Notes: generated by a model from the sequence alone, not told the origin. Shown: positions 34,396-43,075, counted from the first letter of the stretch. The stretch: DNA of 64,000 nt from an uncultured Parasphingopyxis sp. (GCA_947259005.1 CAMYKP010000009.1:124001-188000); one strand, 5' to 3'. Numbers and translations are program-made.

Positions 34396-35973
34396 CTAGA
34401 AGCTTAGCGTTTTGACGGTCTTGACGCCCTCGAGGTTGCAGACCTTCCACAGCATGGGCTCATCAACCTGCTGGTCGACGGACAGGAGGAGCACGGCATC
34501 GCCGCCGCCATCGCGGCGACCGAGATGGAAGTTGCCGATATTGACGCCCGCTTCGCCCAATGTCGTGCCGATCCGGCCGATAAAGCCGGGAGCATCCTCG
34601 TTGACGACATAGAGCATGTCGCCGTCGAGATCGGCTTCGATCTTGATCCCGAATATCTCGACCAGGCGGGGAGCATCTTCGCCAAACAAGGTCCCGGCTA
34701 CCGACTTCTCGCCCTCATCGGTCATAACCGCAACGCAGATCAGCGTGTGATAAACGCCTTCGCGTTCATGGCGGATTTCGCGGACGTCTAGACCGCGTTC
34801 CTTGGCCAGATACGGTGCGTTGACCATATTCACTGAATCCGAATAGGCGCCCATGAACCCGGCGAGCACAGCGCCCGTGATCGGCTTCTGGTTCAGTTCG
34901 GCGGCAGCGCCTTCGACCTCGATCGAAATGCCTTTGACAGCGTCATGCGCCAGCTGACCGACAAGCGAGCCGAGTTTCTTGGCAAGCGCCATATAGGGTT
35001 TGAGTTTCGGTGCTTCTTCGGCGGTCAGCGAAGGCATGTTGAGCGCATTGGTAACGCCGCCATCGAGCAGGAAGTCGGCCATCTGTTCGGCAACCTGGAT
35101 CGCGACATTGACCTGCGCCTCGCTGGTCGACGCGCCGAGATGCGGTGTCGAGATCAGCCCCGGCGTGCCGAATAGCGGGTTGTTCGTGGCCGGCTCTTCA
35201 GCGAACACATCGAGCGCCGCGCCCGCTACCTGTCCGGATTCAAGCGCTTCCTTCAGCGCCACTTCGTCGATCAGCCCGCCGCGCGCGCAGTTGATGATGC
35301 GCACGCCCTTCTTGGTCTTGGCGAGTGCTTCGCGCGAAACGATGCCGCGCGTCTGATCGGTAAGCGGCGTGTGCAGCGTGATGAAGTCCGCCCGTTCGAA
35401 CAGTTCGTCGAGCGTGACCTTTTCGATCCCGAGCTCAATCGCACGATCTTCGGTCAGGAACGGGTCATAGGCGATGACCTTCATCTTCAGGCCATGCGCA
35501 CGGTCTGCAACGATCGAGCCGATATTGCCGGCACCGATCAGGCCGAGCGTCTTGTGGGTCAGCTCGACGCCCATGAATTTGGACTTTTCCCATTTGCCGG
35601 CCTGGGTCGAAGCATCGGCCTCGGGCAGCTGCCGGGCAAGTGCAAACATCATTGCGATCGCATGTTCAGCAGTCGTGATCGAGTTGCCGAACGGCGTGTT
35701 CATGACGACAACGCCCTTCGCCGACGCGGCGGGAATATCGATATTGTCGACGCCGATCCCGGCACGTCCGACCACTTTCAGGTTGGTGGCCGATTCGAGG
35801 ATCTTCGGTGTGAGCTTGGTTGCGGAACGGACGGCAAGGCCATCATATTTGCCGATGATCTCGGCCAGCTCTTCCTTGGAAAGGCCGGTGATTTCATCGA
35901 CTTCGATGCCGCGTGCACGGAAAATCTCGGTGGCTTTGGGATCCATTTTATCGGAAATAAGAACTTTAGGCAT
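34396..35973 (-). CDS. serA: D-3-phosphoglycerate dehydrogenase
   Basis: SerA oxidises 3-phosphoglycerate, the first step of serine synthesis. The 525-aa long form has the substrate/NAD domain (AKGVVVMNTPFGNSITTAEH, then the dinucleotide motif LGLIGAGNIGSIVADRAHG), catalytic RGGLIDEVAL and the His in GLISTPHLGASTSEAQ, an intervening allosteric domain, and a C-terminal ACT domain (about 455-525, DGDMLYVVNEDAPGFIGRIG) for serine feedback. It is the second gene of serC-serA. A small hairpin covers part of its ribosome binding site. Confidence 0.97.
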   Translation of the reverse strand: MPKVLISDKMDPKATEIFRARGIEVDEITGLSKEELAEIIGKYDGLAVRSATKLTPKILESATNLKVVGRAGIGVDNIDIPAASAKGVVVMNTPFGNSITTAEHAIAMMFALARQLPEADASTQAGKWEKSKFMGVELTHKTLGLIGAGNIGSIVADRAHGLKMKVIAYDPFLTEDRAIELGIEKVTLDELFERADFITLHTPLTDQTRGIVSREALAKTKKGVRIINCARGGLIDEVALKEALESGQVAGAALDVFAEEPATNNPLFGTPGLISTPHLGASTSEAQVNVAIQVAEQMADFLLDGGVTNALNMPSLTAEEAPKLKPYMALAKKLGSLVGQLAHDAVKGISIEVEGAAAELNQKPITGAVLAGFMGAYSDSVNMVNAPYLAKERGLDVREIRHEREGVYHTLICVAVMTDEGEKSVAGTLFGEDAPRLVEIFGIKIEADLDGDMLYVVNEDAPGFIGRIGTTLGEAGVNIGNFHLGRRDGGGDAVLLLSVDQQVDEPMLWKVCNLEGVKTVKTLSF

Positions 35974-35977
35974 GACT

Positions 35978-35994
35978 AAACCCTTTCTGGGTTT
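35978..35994 (-). promoter_or_regulatory. hairpin over the serA ribosome binding site
   Basis: On the minus strand AAACCC-AGAAA-GGGTTT forms a 6-bp stem ending 4 nt before the serA ATG. The Shine-Dalgarno (AAAGGG) is partly in the loop and partly in the stem, so the hairpin could lower serA translation when ribosomes do not melt it. Confidence 0.5.
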
Positions 35995-35997
35995 GCA

Positions 35998-36075
35998 TCA
36001 TCCCGGCACGGACCGGGAATTCGGGAGCTGTGGCGTTGCCGCCCTATCCCGAATTCCCGGTCCGTGCCGGGATGA
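35998..36075. repeat. perfect 29-bp inverted repeat (REP-like palindrome) between serC and serA
   Basis: The left arm 35998-36026 and the right arm 36047-36075 are exact reverse complements, with a 20-bp loop. The arm begins TCATCCCGGCACGG and contains CCGGGAATTCGGGA. Palindromes beginning with TCATCCCGG are frequent intergenic elements in sphingomonads and other alphaproteobacteria. In the serC-serA transcript it would fold into a very stable hairpin, with no T run after it, so it may protect the upstream mRNA or reduce read-through rather than act as a standard terminator. Confidence 0.85.
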
Positions 36076-36080
36076 CAGAA

Positions 36081-37241
36081 TTAGGAGTGTGAGGCTTTTA
36101 CTTCGGCATAGGCCCATTCGATCCAGGGCAGGAGCGCGGCGACGTCTTCGGTTTCGACCGTCGATCCGCACCAGATGCGCAAGGATGGCGGAGCATCGCG
36201 ATAGCCGTTGAAATCGTATCCGACGTGACGCTCTTCGAGCATCGATACGATCTTCTTGGGCACACCGGCCTGATCCTCGGCAGAAAGGCTTTCATACCAT
36301 TCGCCCTGGAACACCATGCAGACACCGGTGTTGGTGCGCTTGGCAGGATCGGAGACCATGTTGCGCATCCATGGCGTGGCATCGATCCATTCCTGGACAA
36401 CCGCTGCGTTGCGATCGGCACGCGCCTGCAATTCGGCAAGGCCGCCGATCGACTGTGCCCATTCAAGCGCCGCGATATAGTCTTCGGTGGCCAGCATGGA
36501 CGGCGTGTTGATCGTCGCGCCTTCGAAGATCGCACGGTTGAGCTTGTCGCCCTTTTTCACACGGAAGATTTTCGGCAGCGGCCATTCCGGATTATAGCTT
36601 TCGATCCGTTCGACTGCGCGCGGGCTGAGGATCAGCATGCCATGAGCGGCCTCCGATCCCATGACCTTCTGCCACGAATAAGTGGTCGCATCGAGCTTCG
36701 ACCAATCCATTTCCTGCGCGAAAATGGCGGAGGTCGCGTCGTTGATCGTCACGCCTTCGCGATCATCGGCGATCCAGTCGGTATTCGGGATTTTCGCGCC
36801 TGAGGTCGTGCCGTTCCAGGTGAAGACGATATCGTCGCCCTTGTCGATCGAGGCGAGATCGGGGATTTCGCCATAATCGGCTTCGAGAACGGTCAGGTTT
36901 TTTGGCTTGAGCTGCTTGGCAGCGTCCTGAATCCAGACATTGCCGAAGCTTTCCCAAGCGGCGACGGTGACCGGGCGTGCGCCCAGCATGTTCCACATGG
37001 CAAGCTCTACAGCACCGGTATCGGAGCCCGGCACAATGCCGATCAGATAATCGTCGGGAATACCGAGAATCTCGCGGCTCAGGTCGATCGCATATTTGAG
37101 GCGACCCTTGCCGAGCGCCGAACGATGCGAACGGCCGAGCGATTCGGTGCTCAATTTGTCGAGCGACCAGCCGGGAAATTTGGAGGTGGGTCCGGAAGAA
37201 AAAAACGGGCGGCCCGGACGGACCGTAGGTTCGTTAGTCAT
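36081..37241 (-). CDS. serC: phosphoserine aminotransferase (alphaproteobacterial type)
   Basis: SerC converts 3-phosphohydroxypyruvate and glutamate to phosphoserine with PLP. The start at 37241 (MTNEPTVRPGRPFFSSGPTSK) follows GAGGAGAG and gives 386 aa; the track adds 5 residues. Motifs: the FSSGPTSKFPGW N-terminus, GSDTGAVELAMWNMLGARP, and the PLP lysine in TYSWQKVMGSEAAHGML. This belongs to the longer class V branch (TIGR01365-like, Methanosarcina/alphaproteobacteria) rather than the enterobacterial SerC. It leads the serC-serA operon behind a structured leader. Confidence 0.95.
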   Translation of the reverse strand: MTNEPTVRPGRPFFSSGPTSKFPGWSLDKLSTESLGRSHRSALGKGRLKYAIDLSREILGIPDDYLIGIVPGSDTGAVELAMWNMLGARPVTVAAWESFGNVWIQDAAKQLKPKNLTVLEADYGEIPDLASIDKGDDIVFTWNGTTSGAKIPNTDWIADDREGVTINDATSAIFAQEMDWSKLDATTYSWQKVMGSEAAHGMLILSPRAVERIESYNPEWPLPKIFRVKKGDKLNRAIFEGATINTPSMLATEDYIAALEWAQSIGGLAELQARADRNAAVVQEWIDATPWMRNMVSDPAKRTNTGVCMVFQGEWYESLSAEDQAGVPKKIVSMLEERHVGYDFNGYRDAPPSLRIWCGSTVETEDVAALLPWIEWAYAEVKASHS

Positions 37242-37318
37242 ATATTCTCTCCTCACAGAGAGTTAGCGCTGCGTTGGGGCAGCGTGGCCCGGCGCCGCAA
37301 TGCGTATTGCAGCGCACC
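37242..37318 (-). promoter_or_regulatory. serC leader RNA-like structure
   Basis: The serC 5' region folds into two nested elements on the minus strand. A long-range 7-bp stem joins GCGCTGC (37315-37309) with GCAGCGC (37272-37266), enclosing a GC-rich inner region. Next, CUCUC (37262-37258) pairs with GAGAG (37251-37247) over a UGUGAG loop, taking in the GAGGAGAG ribosome binding site. This fits the known serC leader motif (Rfam serC) of alphaproteobacterial serC-serA operons, whose last stem overlaps the ribosome binding site. The ligand or mechanism of that motif is not established. Confidence 0.65.
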
Positions 37319-37418
37319 ATGTCAATATCGAAGATGGCGAAGCCCGGGATTGGTCGACGGTTTCCCGCGGCGAAGCGTTTGGGCGTTAACCCTTCGATAA
37401 CCATAAGACGATAAAAAT

Positions 37419-38075
37419 ATGGCCATGCGCCAGCTACACATTCTCCTGCCTGTTATCCTGCTGCTCTCAGCCTGCGGAATGATCGATGGCAATACAGACG
37501 GCCCCCAGCCGTCACGCACTACCGAACGGCTCCCAGCACCTAGCGGTGAAACCCGGCAGTGTCTGGCCGATCTTTCCAATCGGGGTGTCGCATATCGCCG
37601 CCTTCCGGATCGCAATTTTTCCAATGGCTGCCGGGCAATCGGCGCCGTGCAGCTGGTCCAGGTCGGCACGCCGACCCGCAATCTCGGAGCGATGACCTGT
37701 CCGCTCGCAGAACGCTATGCCCGCTGGACGCGGGAAGTGTTGCAGCCCGCCGCGCGGCGGCATTTCGGCGAACAGGTGTCGCTGGTCGAAACGTTCGGAA
37801 CCTATGGCTGCCGCAATATCGCCGGGACCGGGCGGCTCTCGGAACACGGCAAGGCCAATGCGATCGACATCTCCGCCTTCAATCTGACGGGTGGCCGGCG
37901 GATCACGGTGCTCGATGGCTGGAACAACAGCGACAACCGTGAACAACGGTTCCTGCGGGATCTTCATCGCGGTGCCTGTGAGCGGTTTGAAATCGTGCTC
38001 GGTCCGGACGCCAATGCCGACCATCGGAACCATTTTCACTTCGATATGGGTAGCCGCGGGCCATATTGCCGCTAA
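37419..38075 (+). CDS. extensin-like domain lipoprotein
   Basis: This 218-aa protein has a lipoprotein signal, ILLPVILLLSACGMIDG, with Cys of LSAC as the lipidation site. The mature part matches the extensin-like C-terminal family, a probable peptidoglycan-active D,D-peptidase-related fold: CLADLSNRGVAYRRLPDR, CRAIGAVQLV, MTCPLAERYARWTREVLQPAA, YGCRNIAGTGRLSEHGKANAIDISAF, and DANADHRNHFHFDMGSRG. The SEHGKANAIDIS and NHFHFD motifs carry His/Asp residues like the metal sites of LAS peptidases. It overlaps the track start of the LOG gene but not the preferred start. Confidence 0.92.
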   Translation: MAMRQLHILLPVILLLSACGMIDGNTDGPQPSRTTERLPAPSGETRQCLADLSNRGVAYRRLPDRNFSNGCRAIGAVQLVQVGTPTRNLGAMTCPLAERYARWTREVLQPAARRHFGEQVSLVETFGTYGCRNIAGTGRLSEHGKANAIDISAFNLTGGRRITVLDGWNNSDNREQRFLRDLHRGACERFEIVLGPDANADHRNHFHFDMGSRGPYCR

Positions 38076-38086
38076 AGAGAGCGGTT

Positions 38087-38986
38087 ATGAACGATCCTAA
38101 TATTCCCGAAGAAATTTTCTATTCGTCCGGCGAAGACGCAGCCTATGCGCGCCAGGTCGTATCGACACCGCAAACCGAGGATCCTGCCTATCGGCTGGCC
38201 TTTCAGGACACGGACTTCCTGCTGCGAGAAGATTTGCGGCCCATCCGGTTTCAGCTTGAACTGCTGAAGCCGAAGCTGCTGCTCGATGAGGCCAAGATCG
38301 GCTCGACATTGGTGATGTACGGTTCCGCGCGCATCCCGGAACCTTCCAAGGCGGATGCCGTGGTCGATGCTGCGCCGGAGGGACCACAGAAGCGGGTTGC
38401 CGAGCGATTGCGCGCCAAAGCCAAATATTATGAGGAAGCGCGCAGTCTCGCGCAGCTCGCAAGCCAGTGCGAATGCGACGAAGAAGGCAAGCGCCAGTTC
38501 GTCGTCTGTTCAGGTGGCGGCCCTTCCATCATGGAGGCGGCCAATCGCGGTGCGGCGGAAGTGGGCGCCGAATCGATCGGGCTCAACATCGTGCTGCCGC
38601 ATGAACAGGCTCCCAACGAGTATGTGACGCCTTCGCTCAGTTTTCAGTTTCATTATTTCGCGCTGCGCAAGATGCATTTTCTCATCCGTGCGCGGGCCGT
38701 AGCAGTGTTTCCCGGTGGTTTCGGGACGTTCGACGAGATGTTTGAGCTGCTTTGCCTGGTTCAGACGGGAAAGATGAAGGCGCTGCCCATCCTGCTGTTC
38801 GGCAAGGAGTTCTGGACGCGCGTGATCAACTTCGAGGCACTGGCCGAAGAAGGCACGATTTCGCCGGAAAACCTGAAGATCATGCGTTTCGTCGAAACTG
38901 CCGATGAAGCATGGCAGATGATTACGGAATTCTATCAGAAACCCGTCGGATGGAAGAGTGAACCGAGCGATTTCAGCCTGGAATAG
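38087..38986 (+). CDS. LOG family protein (TIGR00730, Rossmann fold)
   Basis: LOG proteins hydrolyse nucleoside 5'-monophosphates at the N-glycosidic bond (cytokinin riboside monophosphate hydrolases in plants, PpnN/YgdH in E. coli). The start at 38087 (MNDPNIPEEIFYSSG) gives 299 aa, so this is an N-extended form. The core includes STLVMYGSARIPEP, FVVCSGGGPSIMEAANRGA, and the signature VAVFPGGFGTFDEMFELL (PGGxGTxxE). The substrate is probably a purine nucleotide; once mis-annotated as lysine decarboxylase. It is convergent with the cytochrome c gene. Confidence 0.93.
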   Translation: MNDPNIPEEIFYSSGEDAAYARQVVSTPQTEDPAYRLAFQDTDFLLREDLRPIRFQLELLKPKLLLDEAKIGSTLVMYGSARIPEPSKADAVVDAAPEGPQKRVAERLRAKAKYYEEARSLAQLASQCECDEEGKRQFVVCSGGGPSIMEAANRGAAEVGAESIGLNIVLPHEQAPNEYVTPSLSFQFHYFALRKMHFLIRARAVAVFPGGFGTFDEMFELLCLVQTGKMKALPILLFGKEFWTRVINFEALAEEGTISPENLKIMRFVETADEAWQMITEFYQKPVGWKSEPSDFSLE

Positions 38987-38995
38987 ACCTTAAAA

Positions 38996-39631
38996 TCAGG
39001 CTTCCGGTTCCGCCTCGGCGGCAGCGCCGCCTTCGATATCCGCTTCAGCTTCAGGATCGGCAGCTTCTTCGCCTTCTGTCGCTTCATCCTCTGCTGCTGG
39101 TTCGTCCGCTGCGGGCGGTTCAGGCAGCGGCAAATTGGAGCCTTGAGCGTTCAGATACAGGATGACCGCAGCGCGATCGAGCGGATCGGACAAGCCTGCA
39201 AAGCTCATCGTCGTGCCTTGGGCATAGGCCGAAGGCCGCGCGAGCCATGCGCTCAGGTCGTCAAACGTCCATGGACCGGACATGCCGCTCAACGCAGATG
39301 AATAGTTGAAGTCTGCGCGATGCGCATGCTGGGCACCGACAACCCCATAAAGATTGGGGCCGATGCCGTTGGCACCTCCCTCATTGACCGTGTGGCAGCT
39401 CGCACAGCGGCGGAATACCGCCTCGCCCTGTTCGACCGTCACTTGCGGGAATGCTTCAGCCATCGTCATTTCGGCTTCTTCTTCGCCGCCATGCTCGACC
39501 ACGCCTTCAACGACATAACCCATCGTTTCAGGCCGTTCCGCATGGAAGACCTCTCCGACAACGATTGATGTGCCGAGCGCTACGATTCCGCCCGCCAAAG
39601 ACCAGCCTGCAATGGTGTTGAACTGACTCAT
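38996..39631 (-). CDS. membrane-anchored monoheme cytochrome c
   Basis: The start at 39631 (MSQFNTIAGWSLAGGIVALG) gives 211 aa with an uncleaved N-terminal helix as membrane anchor. The class I cytochrome c domain (about residues 65-170) has FRRCASCHTVNEGGANGIGPNLYGVVG and the distal Met in YAQGTTMSFAGLSDPLDRAAVILYLN. A Glu/Ala/Pro-rich tail (about 175-211, EDEATEGEEAADPEAEAD) follows. This is like the cytochrome c-y/c552 carriers between the bc1 complex and oxidases. The acidic tail is an unusual extension. It follows nudC on the minus strand. Confidence 0.93.
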   Translation of the reverse strand: MSQFNTIAGWSLAGGIVALGTSIVVGEVFHAERPETMGYVVEGVVEHGGEEEAEMTMAEAFPQVTVEQGEAVFRRCASCHTVNEGGANGIGPNLYGVVGAQHAHRADFNYSSALSGMSGPWTFDDLSAWLARPSAYAQGTTMSFAGLSDPLDRAAVILYLNAQGSNLPLPEPPAADEPAAEDEATEGEEAADPEAEADIEGGAAAEAEPEA

Positions 39632-39706
39632 TATATTTGATTCCCGTCTGTCAGGATTGCTTGCGCGGTGCTTTAAAGAGCGGATGGCATTATCGCAAGC
39701 GGGCAA

Positions 39707-40588
39707 TCATTTCCCGTCAACCCATGCGCGCAACAAAGTATGGGCGATTGCGAAATGGGGCGGCGCTATAAAGGCAGCATCCACAGCGCCTTCATACGCG
39801 TCCCTAACTTCGGCGCGGGTCACCCATTTGGCGGCTTCCAGCTCCTCGGTGTCGAGCGTGAGCGTGTCGTCTTCAACCGGAGCGATGCAGGCCATCATCA
39901 TGGTGTTGGGAAAAGGCCAGGGCTGGCTGGTCAGATAGCGGACGGACGTGGCCCGCACGCCTGCCTCTTCGAACAATTCCCTCGTCACCGCGCCTTCCAG
40001 CGATTCGCCGGGCTCGACAAAGCCCGCCAGTGCCGAATAGCGATCCGGCGGGAATTGCGGCTGGCGACCGACCAGCGCCTTGTCCTCAAATGTGGCGAGC
40101 ATGATCACAACCGGGTCGACGCGGGGGAAATGTTCGGCGGAGCATGCCGGGCACTTGCGGCCCCAGCCTCCCTTGGAAACGACCGAGCGTACACCGCAGC
40201 GGCTGCAGAAAAGATGGCCGCGATGCCATTCGATCAGCGAGCGTGCGGCAGCATATGTCGAGGCTTCTTCGGGCGGCATGATGTCGAGATGACGCCAAAC
40301 CGCATATGCGCGCTGGCCGACCGGAGGCCGGTCTTCCACAAGCGGTGCAAAACAGGGTTTGCCATCTTCGATACCCAGAAAGAGCAGTTCGGCATTGTCG
40401 GGGCGGTCGGCCATAGAACCCCAGACCAGGGTGCCGTCCGGATTAATTTCAGGGTCGAGATCGTTCAGCTTTAACAGCCGGGCACGCAAACTGCTGCGTA
40501 CTTCGGCGAGCAAATCTTCTTTGACCCGAATCTGGTCCGCGCGATCAAGGCGCGTGCCTGTAAGGCCGGGTCGAAAAGGCGTATTCAC
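39707..40588 (-). CDS. nudC: NAD+ diphosphatase (Nudix, NudC-type)
   Basis: NudC cleaves NAD(H) to NMN(H) and AMP, and removes NAD caps from RNA. The 293-aa protein has an N-terminal NADH-PPase domain, a zinc ribbon (FCSRCG...CPACSAEHFPR), and the Nudix box GFVEPGESLEGAVTRELFEEAGV. The NudC hallmark SQPWPFPNTMM follows directly. DPVVIMLATFEDKALVGRQPQFP is the linker. Its ATG overlaps the mutY stop by 4 bp. Confidence 0.96.
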   Translation of the reverse strand: MNTPFRPGLTGTRLDRADQIRVKEDLLAEVRSSLRARLLKLNDLDPEINPDGTLVWGSMADRPDNAELLFLGIEDGKPCFAPLVEDRPPVGQRAYAVWRHLDIMPPEEASTYAAARSLIEWHRGHLFCSRCGVRSVVSKGGWGRKCPACSAEHFPRVDPVVIMLATFEDKALVGRQPQFPPDRYSALAGFVEPGESLEGAVTRELFEEAGVRATSVRYLTSQPWPFPNTMMMACIAPVEDDTLTLDTEELEAAKWVTRAEVRDAYEGAVDAAFIAPPHFAIAHTLLRAWVDGK

Positions 40589-41631
40589 TGATCATTCTCC
40601 CTTTGCGCCCCGACAAGGGCCACGGCTTTGGCGAACAAAGTCGGCAGGCCGGCCTCTTCGATCGTGGCGATGGGCCACCATTCGCCTTGATGGTCCTCAT
40701 CCGTCAAGGCGCGCCCGCCCACAACTTCGAGCTCCAGCGCGAAATGGGTGAAAACATGACTGACAGTGCCATAGCGGGTCCAGTCGATCCCTGCCGGAGC
40801 GTCCGCAGGCCCGGGAGAGGCCTCCCGCCAGCCAGTGCTGGGTAGCGCGCGCATCCCGCCGAGCATGCCGCGTTCGGGATGGCGCACCAGCAGCACTGTC
40901 TCATTGCGCTCTATCCAATATGCGGTGCCGCGGCGGACGGGTTTTGCTTTCTTTGGCGCTTTGATCGGAAATCTGCCGGGGTCGTCGGTGCGAAAAGCCA
41001 AACAGGCGCCCTGCAATGGGCAGCGCTGGCAGTCCGGGTTGCGGGCAGTACAAATAGTCGCGCCAAGATCCATCATCGCCTGCGCAAAATCACCGGCATG
41101 GATTTCCGGAGTCAGCGATTCGGCAATGGCGCGGATCGCGGGCCGGGCTTTCGGAAGCGGCGTTTCGATCGCGTGAAGCCGGGCGATTACCCGTTCGACA
41201 TTCGCGTCGACGACAGTGGCTGATTTGCCAAAAGCGATGGCGGCAATGGCCGCCCCCGTATAGGCGCCGATGCCGGGGAGCGTTCGAAGCTCAGCCTCGG
41301 TTTCCGGGAATTTTCCGTCATGGTCGGAAACAATTGCCCGTGCGCAGGCATGAAGATTGCGGGCCCGGGCATAATATCCAAGCCCCGCCCAGGCCGCCAT
41401 GATCTCTGCATTGGCTGCAGCGGCAAGTGCTTCAACGGTTGGCCAGCGTTCGGTGAAGGCCGAGAAATAGGGTTTAACTGCTGCGACCGTCGTCTGCTGC
41501 AACATGATCTCCGATAGCCAGACGCGATAGGCGTCTGGCGGCGCTTCCCCAGGCTGTGCCCGCCACGGCAGCGCACGTGCATGGCTGCGATACCATCGCA
41601 AAAGCGCGTCACTGAGCAGCATATCAGCCAT
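40585..41631 (-). CDS. mutY: adenine DNA glycosylase MutY
   Basis: MutY removes adenine mispaired with 8-oxoguanine. The 348-aa protein shows ALPWRAQPGEAPPDAYRVWLSEIMLQQT at the N-terminus with catalytic Glu (SEIMLQQTTV), the helix-hairpin-helix LPGIGAYTGAAIAAIAFG, catalytic Asp in VVDANVERVIAR, and the 4Fe-4S cluster CTARNPDCQRCPLQGAC. The C-terminal MutT-like domain recognises 8-oxoG. It is divergent from dciA and begins the mutY-nudC pair, both concerned with damaged or unusual nucleotides. Confidence 0.97.
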   Translation of the reverse strand: MADMLLSDALLRWYRSHARALPWRAQPGEAPPDAYRVWLSEIMLQQTTVAAVKPYFSAFTERWPTVEALAAAANAEIMAAWAGLGYYARARNLHACARAIVSDHDGKFPETEAELRTLPGIGAYTGAAIAAIAFGKSATVVDANVERVIARLHAIETPLPKARPAIRAIAESLTPEIHAGDFAQAMMDLGATICTARNPDCQRCPLQGACLAFRTDDPGRFPIKAPKKAKPVRRGTAYWIERNETVLLVRHPERGMLGGMRALPSTGWREASPGPADAPAGIDWTRYGTVSHVFTHFALELEVVGGRALTDEDHQGEWWPIATIEEAGLPTLFAKAVALVGAQRENDQ

Positions 41632-41708
41632 TCAGGGCGATTTTCCGGGCATGCGGATTATCCACACGGCCCTGCAAGTTTTTATGGCAGCCATTGGGGG
41701 CCTATGGC

Positions 41709-42338
41709 ATGAGCAGTGGGATGGCGAAAACCGGCAATATTTCCGGACGTGGCAAGTCCGATCCGTCCGACAGGGGCGCAGCTCGAAGTCGCCGCCCGCG
41801 CGCGGTCGGCGATATGCTGCCGCATATCGGAAAAGCGTCCTTCCGGCGCTTCGGTTTCGTCCAGAGTTCAATCGTGTCGCGCTGGCCGGAAATCGTCGGC
41901 GAGCGCTATGCGGAAGTTTCGACTCCCGAATCGATTCGCTTTCCCTTTGGCAAGCGGTCTGACGGGATGCTCAGGCTCAACGTATCCGGCGCGCATGCGA
42001 CGATGATGCAGCATATCGAGCCGACGATCATCGAGCGGGTAAACCGGTTTTTCGGCTATCCGGCGATTGCGCGGATCTCAATTCAGCAGGGCAAAACCGA
42101 AAAACCGGCTGAGCGCCGACCTGCGCCGCCTTCGCTAAGGCCCGTTCCCGAGGCCCTTGGCGCATCGCTGCGCGAGATTGCGGATCCCGAATTGCGCGCC
42201 TGCCTGGAAGGGCTGGCGGCTTCGGTGATCGCAACGGAAGGCGCGCCGCTCGTCGATGATCGGATGCCGCCCCGGCAATTGCAGGTTAAGCGTCTCGGCG
42301 ATATTGGCCGGGACACATCAAATGGAGTGAGCGAGTAA
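41709..42338 (+). CDS. DciA-like DUF721 protein
   Basis: DciA is the ancestral replicative helicase operator that helps load DnaB where DnaC is absent. The 209-aa product (start at 41709; 41721 is an alternative) has the DUF721 core: MLPHIGKASFRRFGFVQSSIVSRWPEIVGERYAEVSTPES, then LRLNVSGAHATMMQHIEPTIIERVNRFFGYPAIARISI. The C-terminal ~75 residues are Pro/Glu/Arg-rich and less conserved. In alphaproteobacteria it often sits between mutY and a dsbA-smc pair, exactly as here; its stop overlaps the DsbA start by 1 bp. Confidence 0.88.
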   Translation: MSSGMAKTGNISGRGKSDPSDRGAARSRRPRAVGDMLPHIGKASFRRFGFVQSSIVSRWPEIVGERYAEVSTPESIRFPFGKRSDGMLRLNVSGAHATMMQHIEPTIIERVNRFFGYPAIARISIQQGKTEKPAERRPAPPSLRPVPEALGASLREIADPELRACLEGLAASVIATEGAPLVDDRMPPRQLQVKRLGDIGRDTSNGVSE

Positions 42339-43075
42339 TGACGAACTTTCTGAAAGTATCCGCAATCGCATTGGCGGCCACTTTGGCGGCATGCGGTGGC
42401 GAAACATCGGCCAATGGCACCGAAGTCGGCATGGTTGAGGCTGATACGTCGCAAAACTGGGTCGAGATGGTTACCAAGACCGAAGATGGCGGTTTCCTGA
42501 TGGGGAATCCCGATGCTCCGATCACGATTGTCGAATATGCATCGCTGACCTGCAGCCATTGCGCTTCCTTCGCGGAAGAAAGTTTCACACCGCTGACCGA
42601 GAATTATATCTCGCAGGGCACCGTCAATTTCGAGGTCCGCAACTTCGTTCGCGATCCGCTGGATCTCAGCGCTGCATTGCTGTCTCGCTGCAACGGCGAG
42701 GGACCCTTTTTCCAGCTCAATGAACGGCTGTTCGCCAATCAGGGCGCAATGTTCGAAACGATCCAGGGCGCCGACCAGGCATCACTTCAGGCTCTCGCAA
42801 CGCCGGAAGCGCTGCAGAGCGGCCGGACATTTGTCGGCTTTGCGGAAGCCGCAGGCCTGATCGACGTGGTTGGCGGGCTCGGCATCTCCGAACAGCAGGC
42901 GCGCACGTGCCTTGCCGACACTGCAGCCGTGACGGAGCTTGAGGAAATGCGGAACACAGCCTTGAACGACCACAATATCACCGGGACCCCGGCTTTCCTT
43001 ATCAATGGTCAGCTGGCGGCCGGCGTGTCGAACTGGGCTCAGCTTGAAGCGCGGCTTCAGGAGCTGGTCCAGTAG
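42338..43075 (+). CDS. DsbA family thiol:disulfide oxidoreductase, probable lipoprotein
   Basis: This 245-aa thioredoxin-fold protein has a lipobox, ALAATLAACGGE, so is probably membrane-anchored. The active site is YASLTCSHCASFAEES (CSHC), with the cis-proline loop ITGTPAFLINGQL. The GNPDAPITIVEYASLTCSHC start is typical of the alphaproteobacterial DsbA/BdbD-like subgroup (Com1-like). It would oxidise secreted cysteines, with electrons passed to a DsbB; a dsbB gene is in this window at 57340. It lies between dciA and smc. Confidence 0.94.
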   Translation: MTNFLKVSAIALAATLAACGGETSANGTEVGMVEADTSQNWVEMVTKTEDGGFLMGNPDAPITIVEYASLTCSHCASFAEESFTPLTENYISQGTVNFEVRNFVRDPLDLSAALLSRCNGEGPFFQLNERLFANQGAMFETIQGADQASLQALATPEALQSGRTFVGFAEAAGLIDVVGGLGISEQQARTCLADTAAVTELEEMRNTALNDHNITGTPAFLINGQLAAGVSNWAQLEARLQELVQ

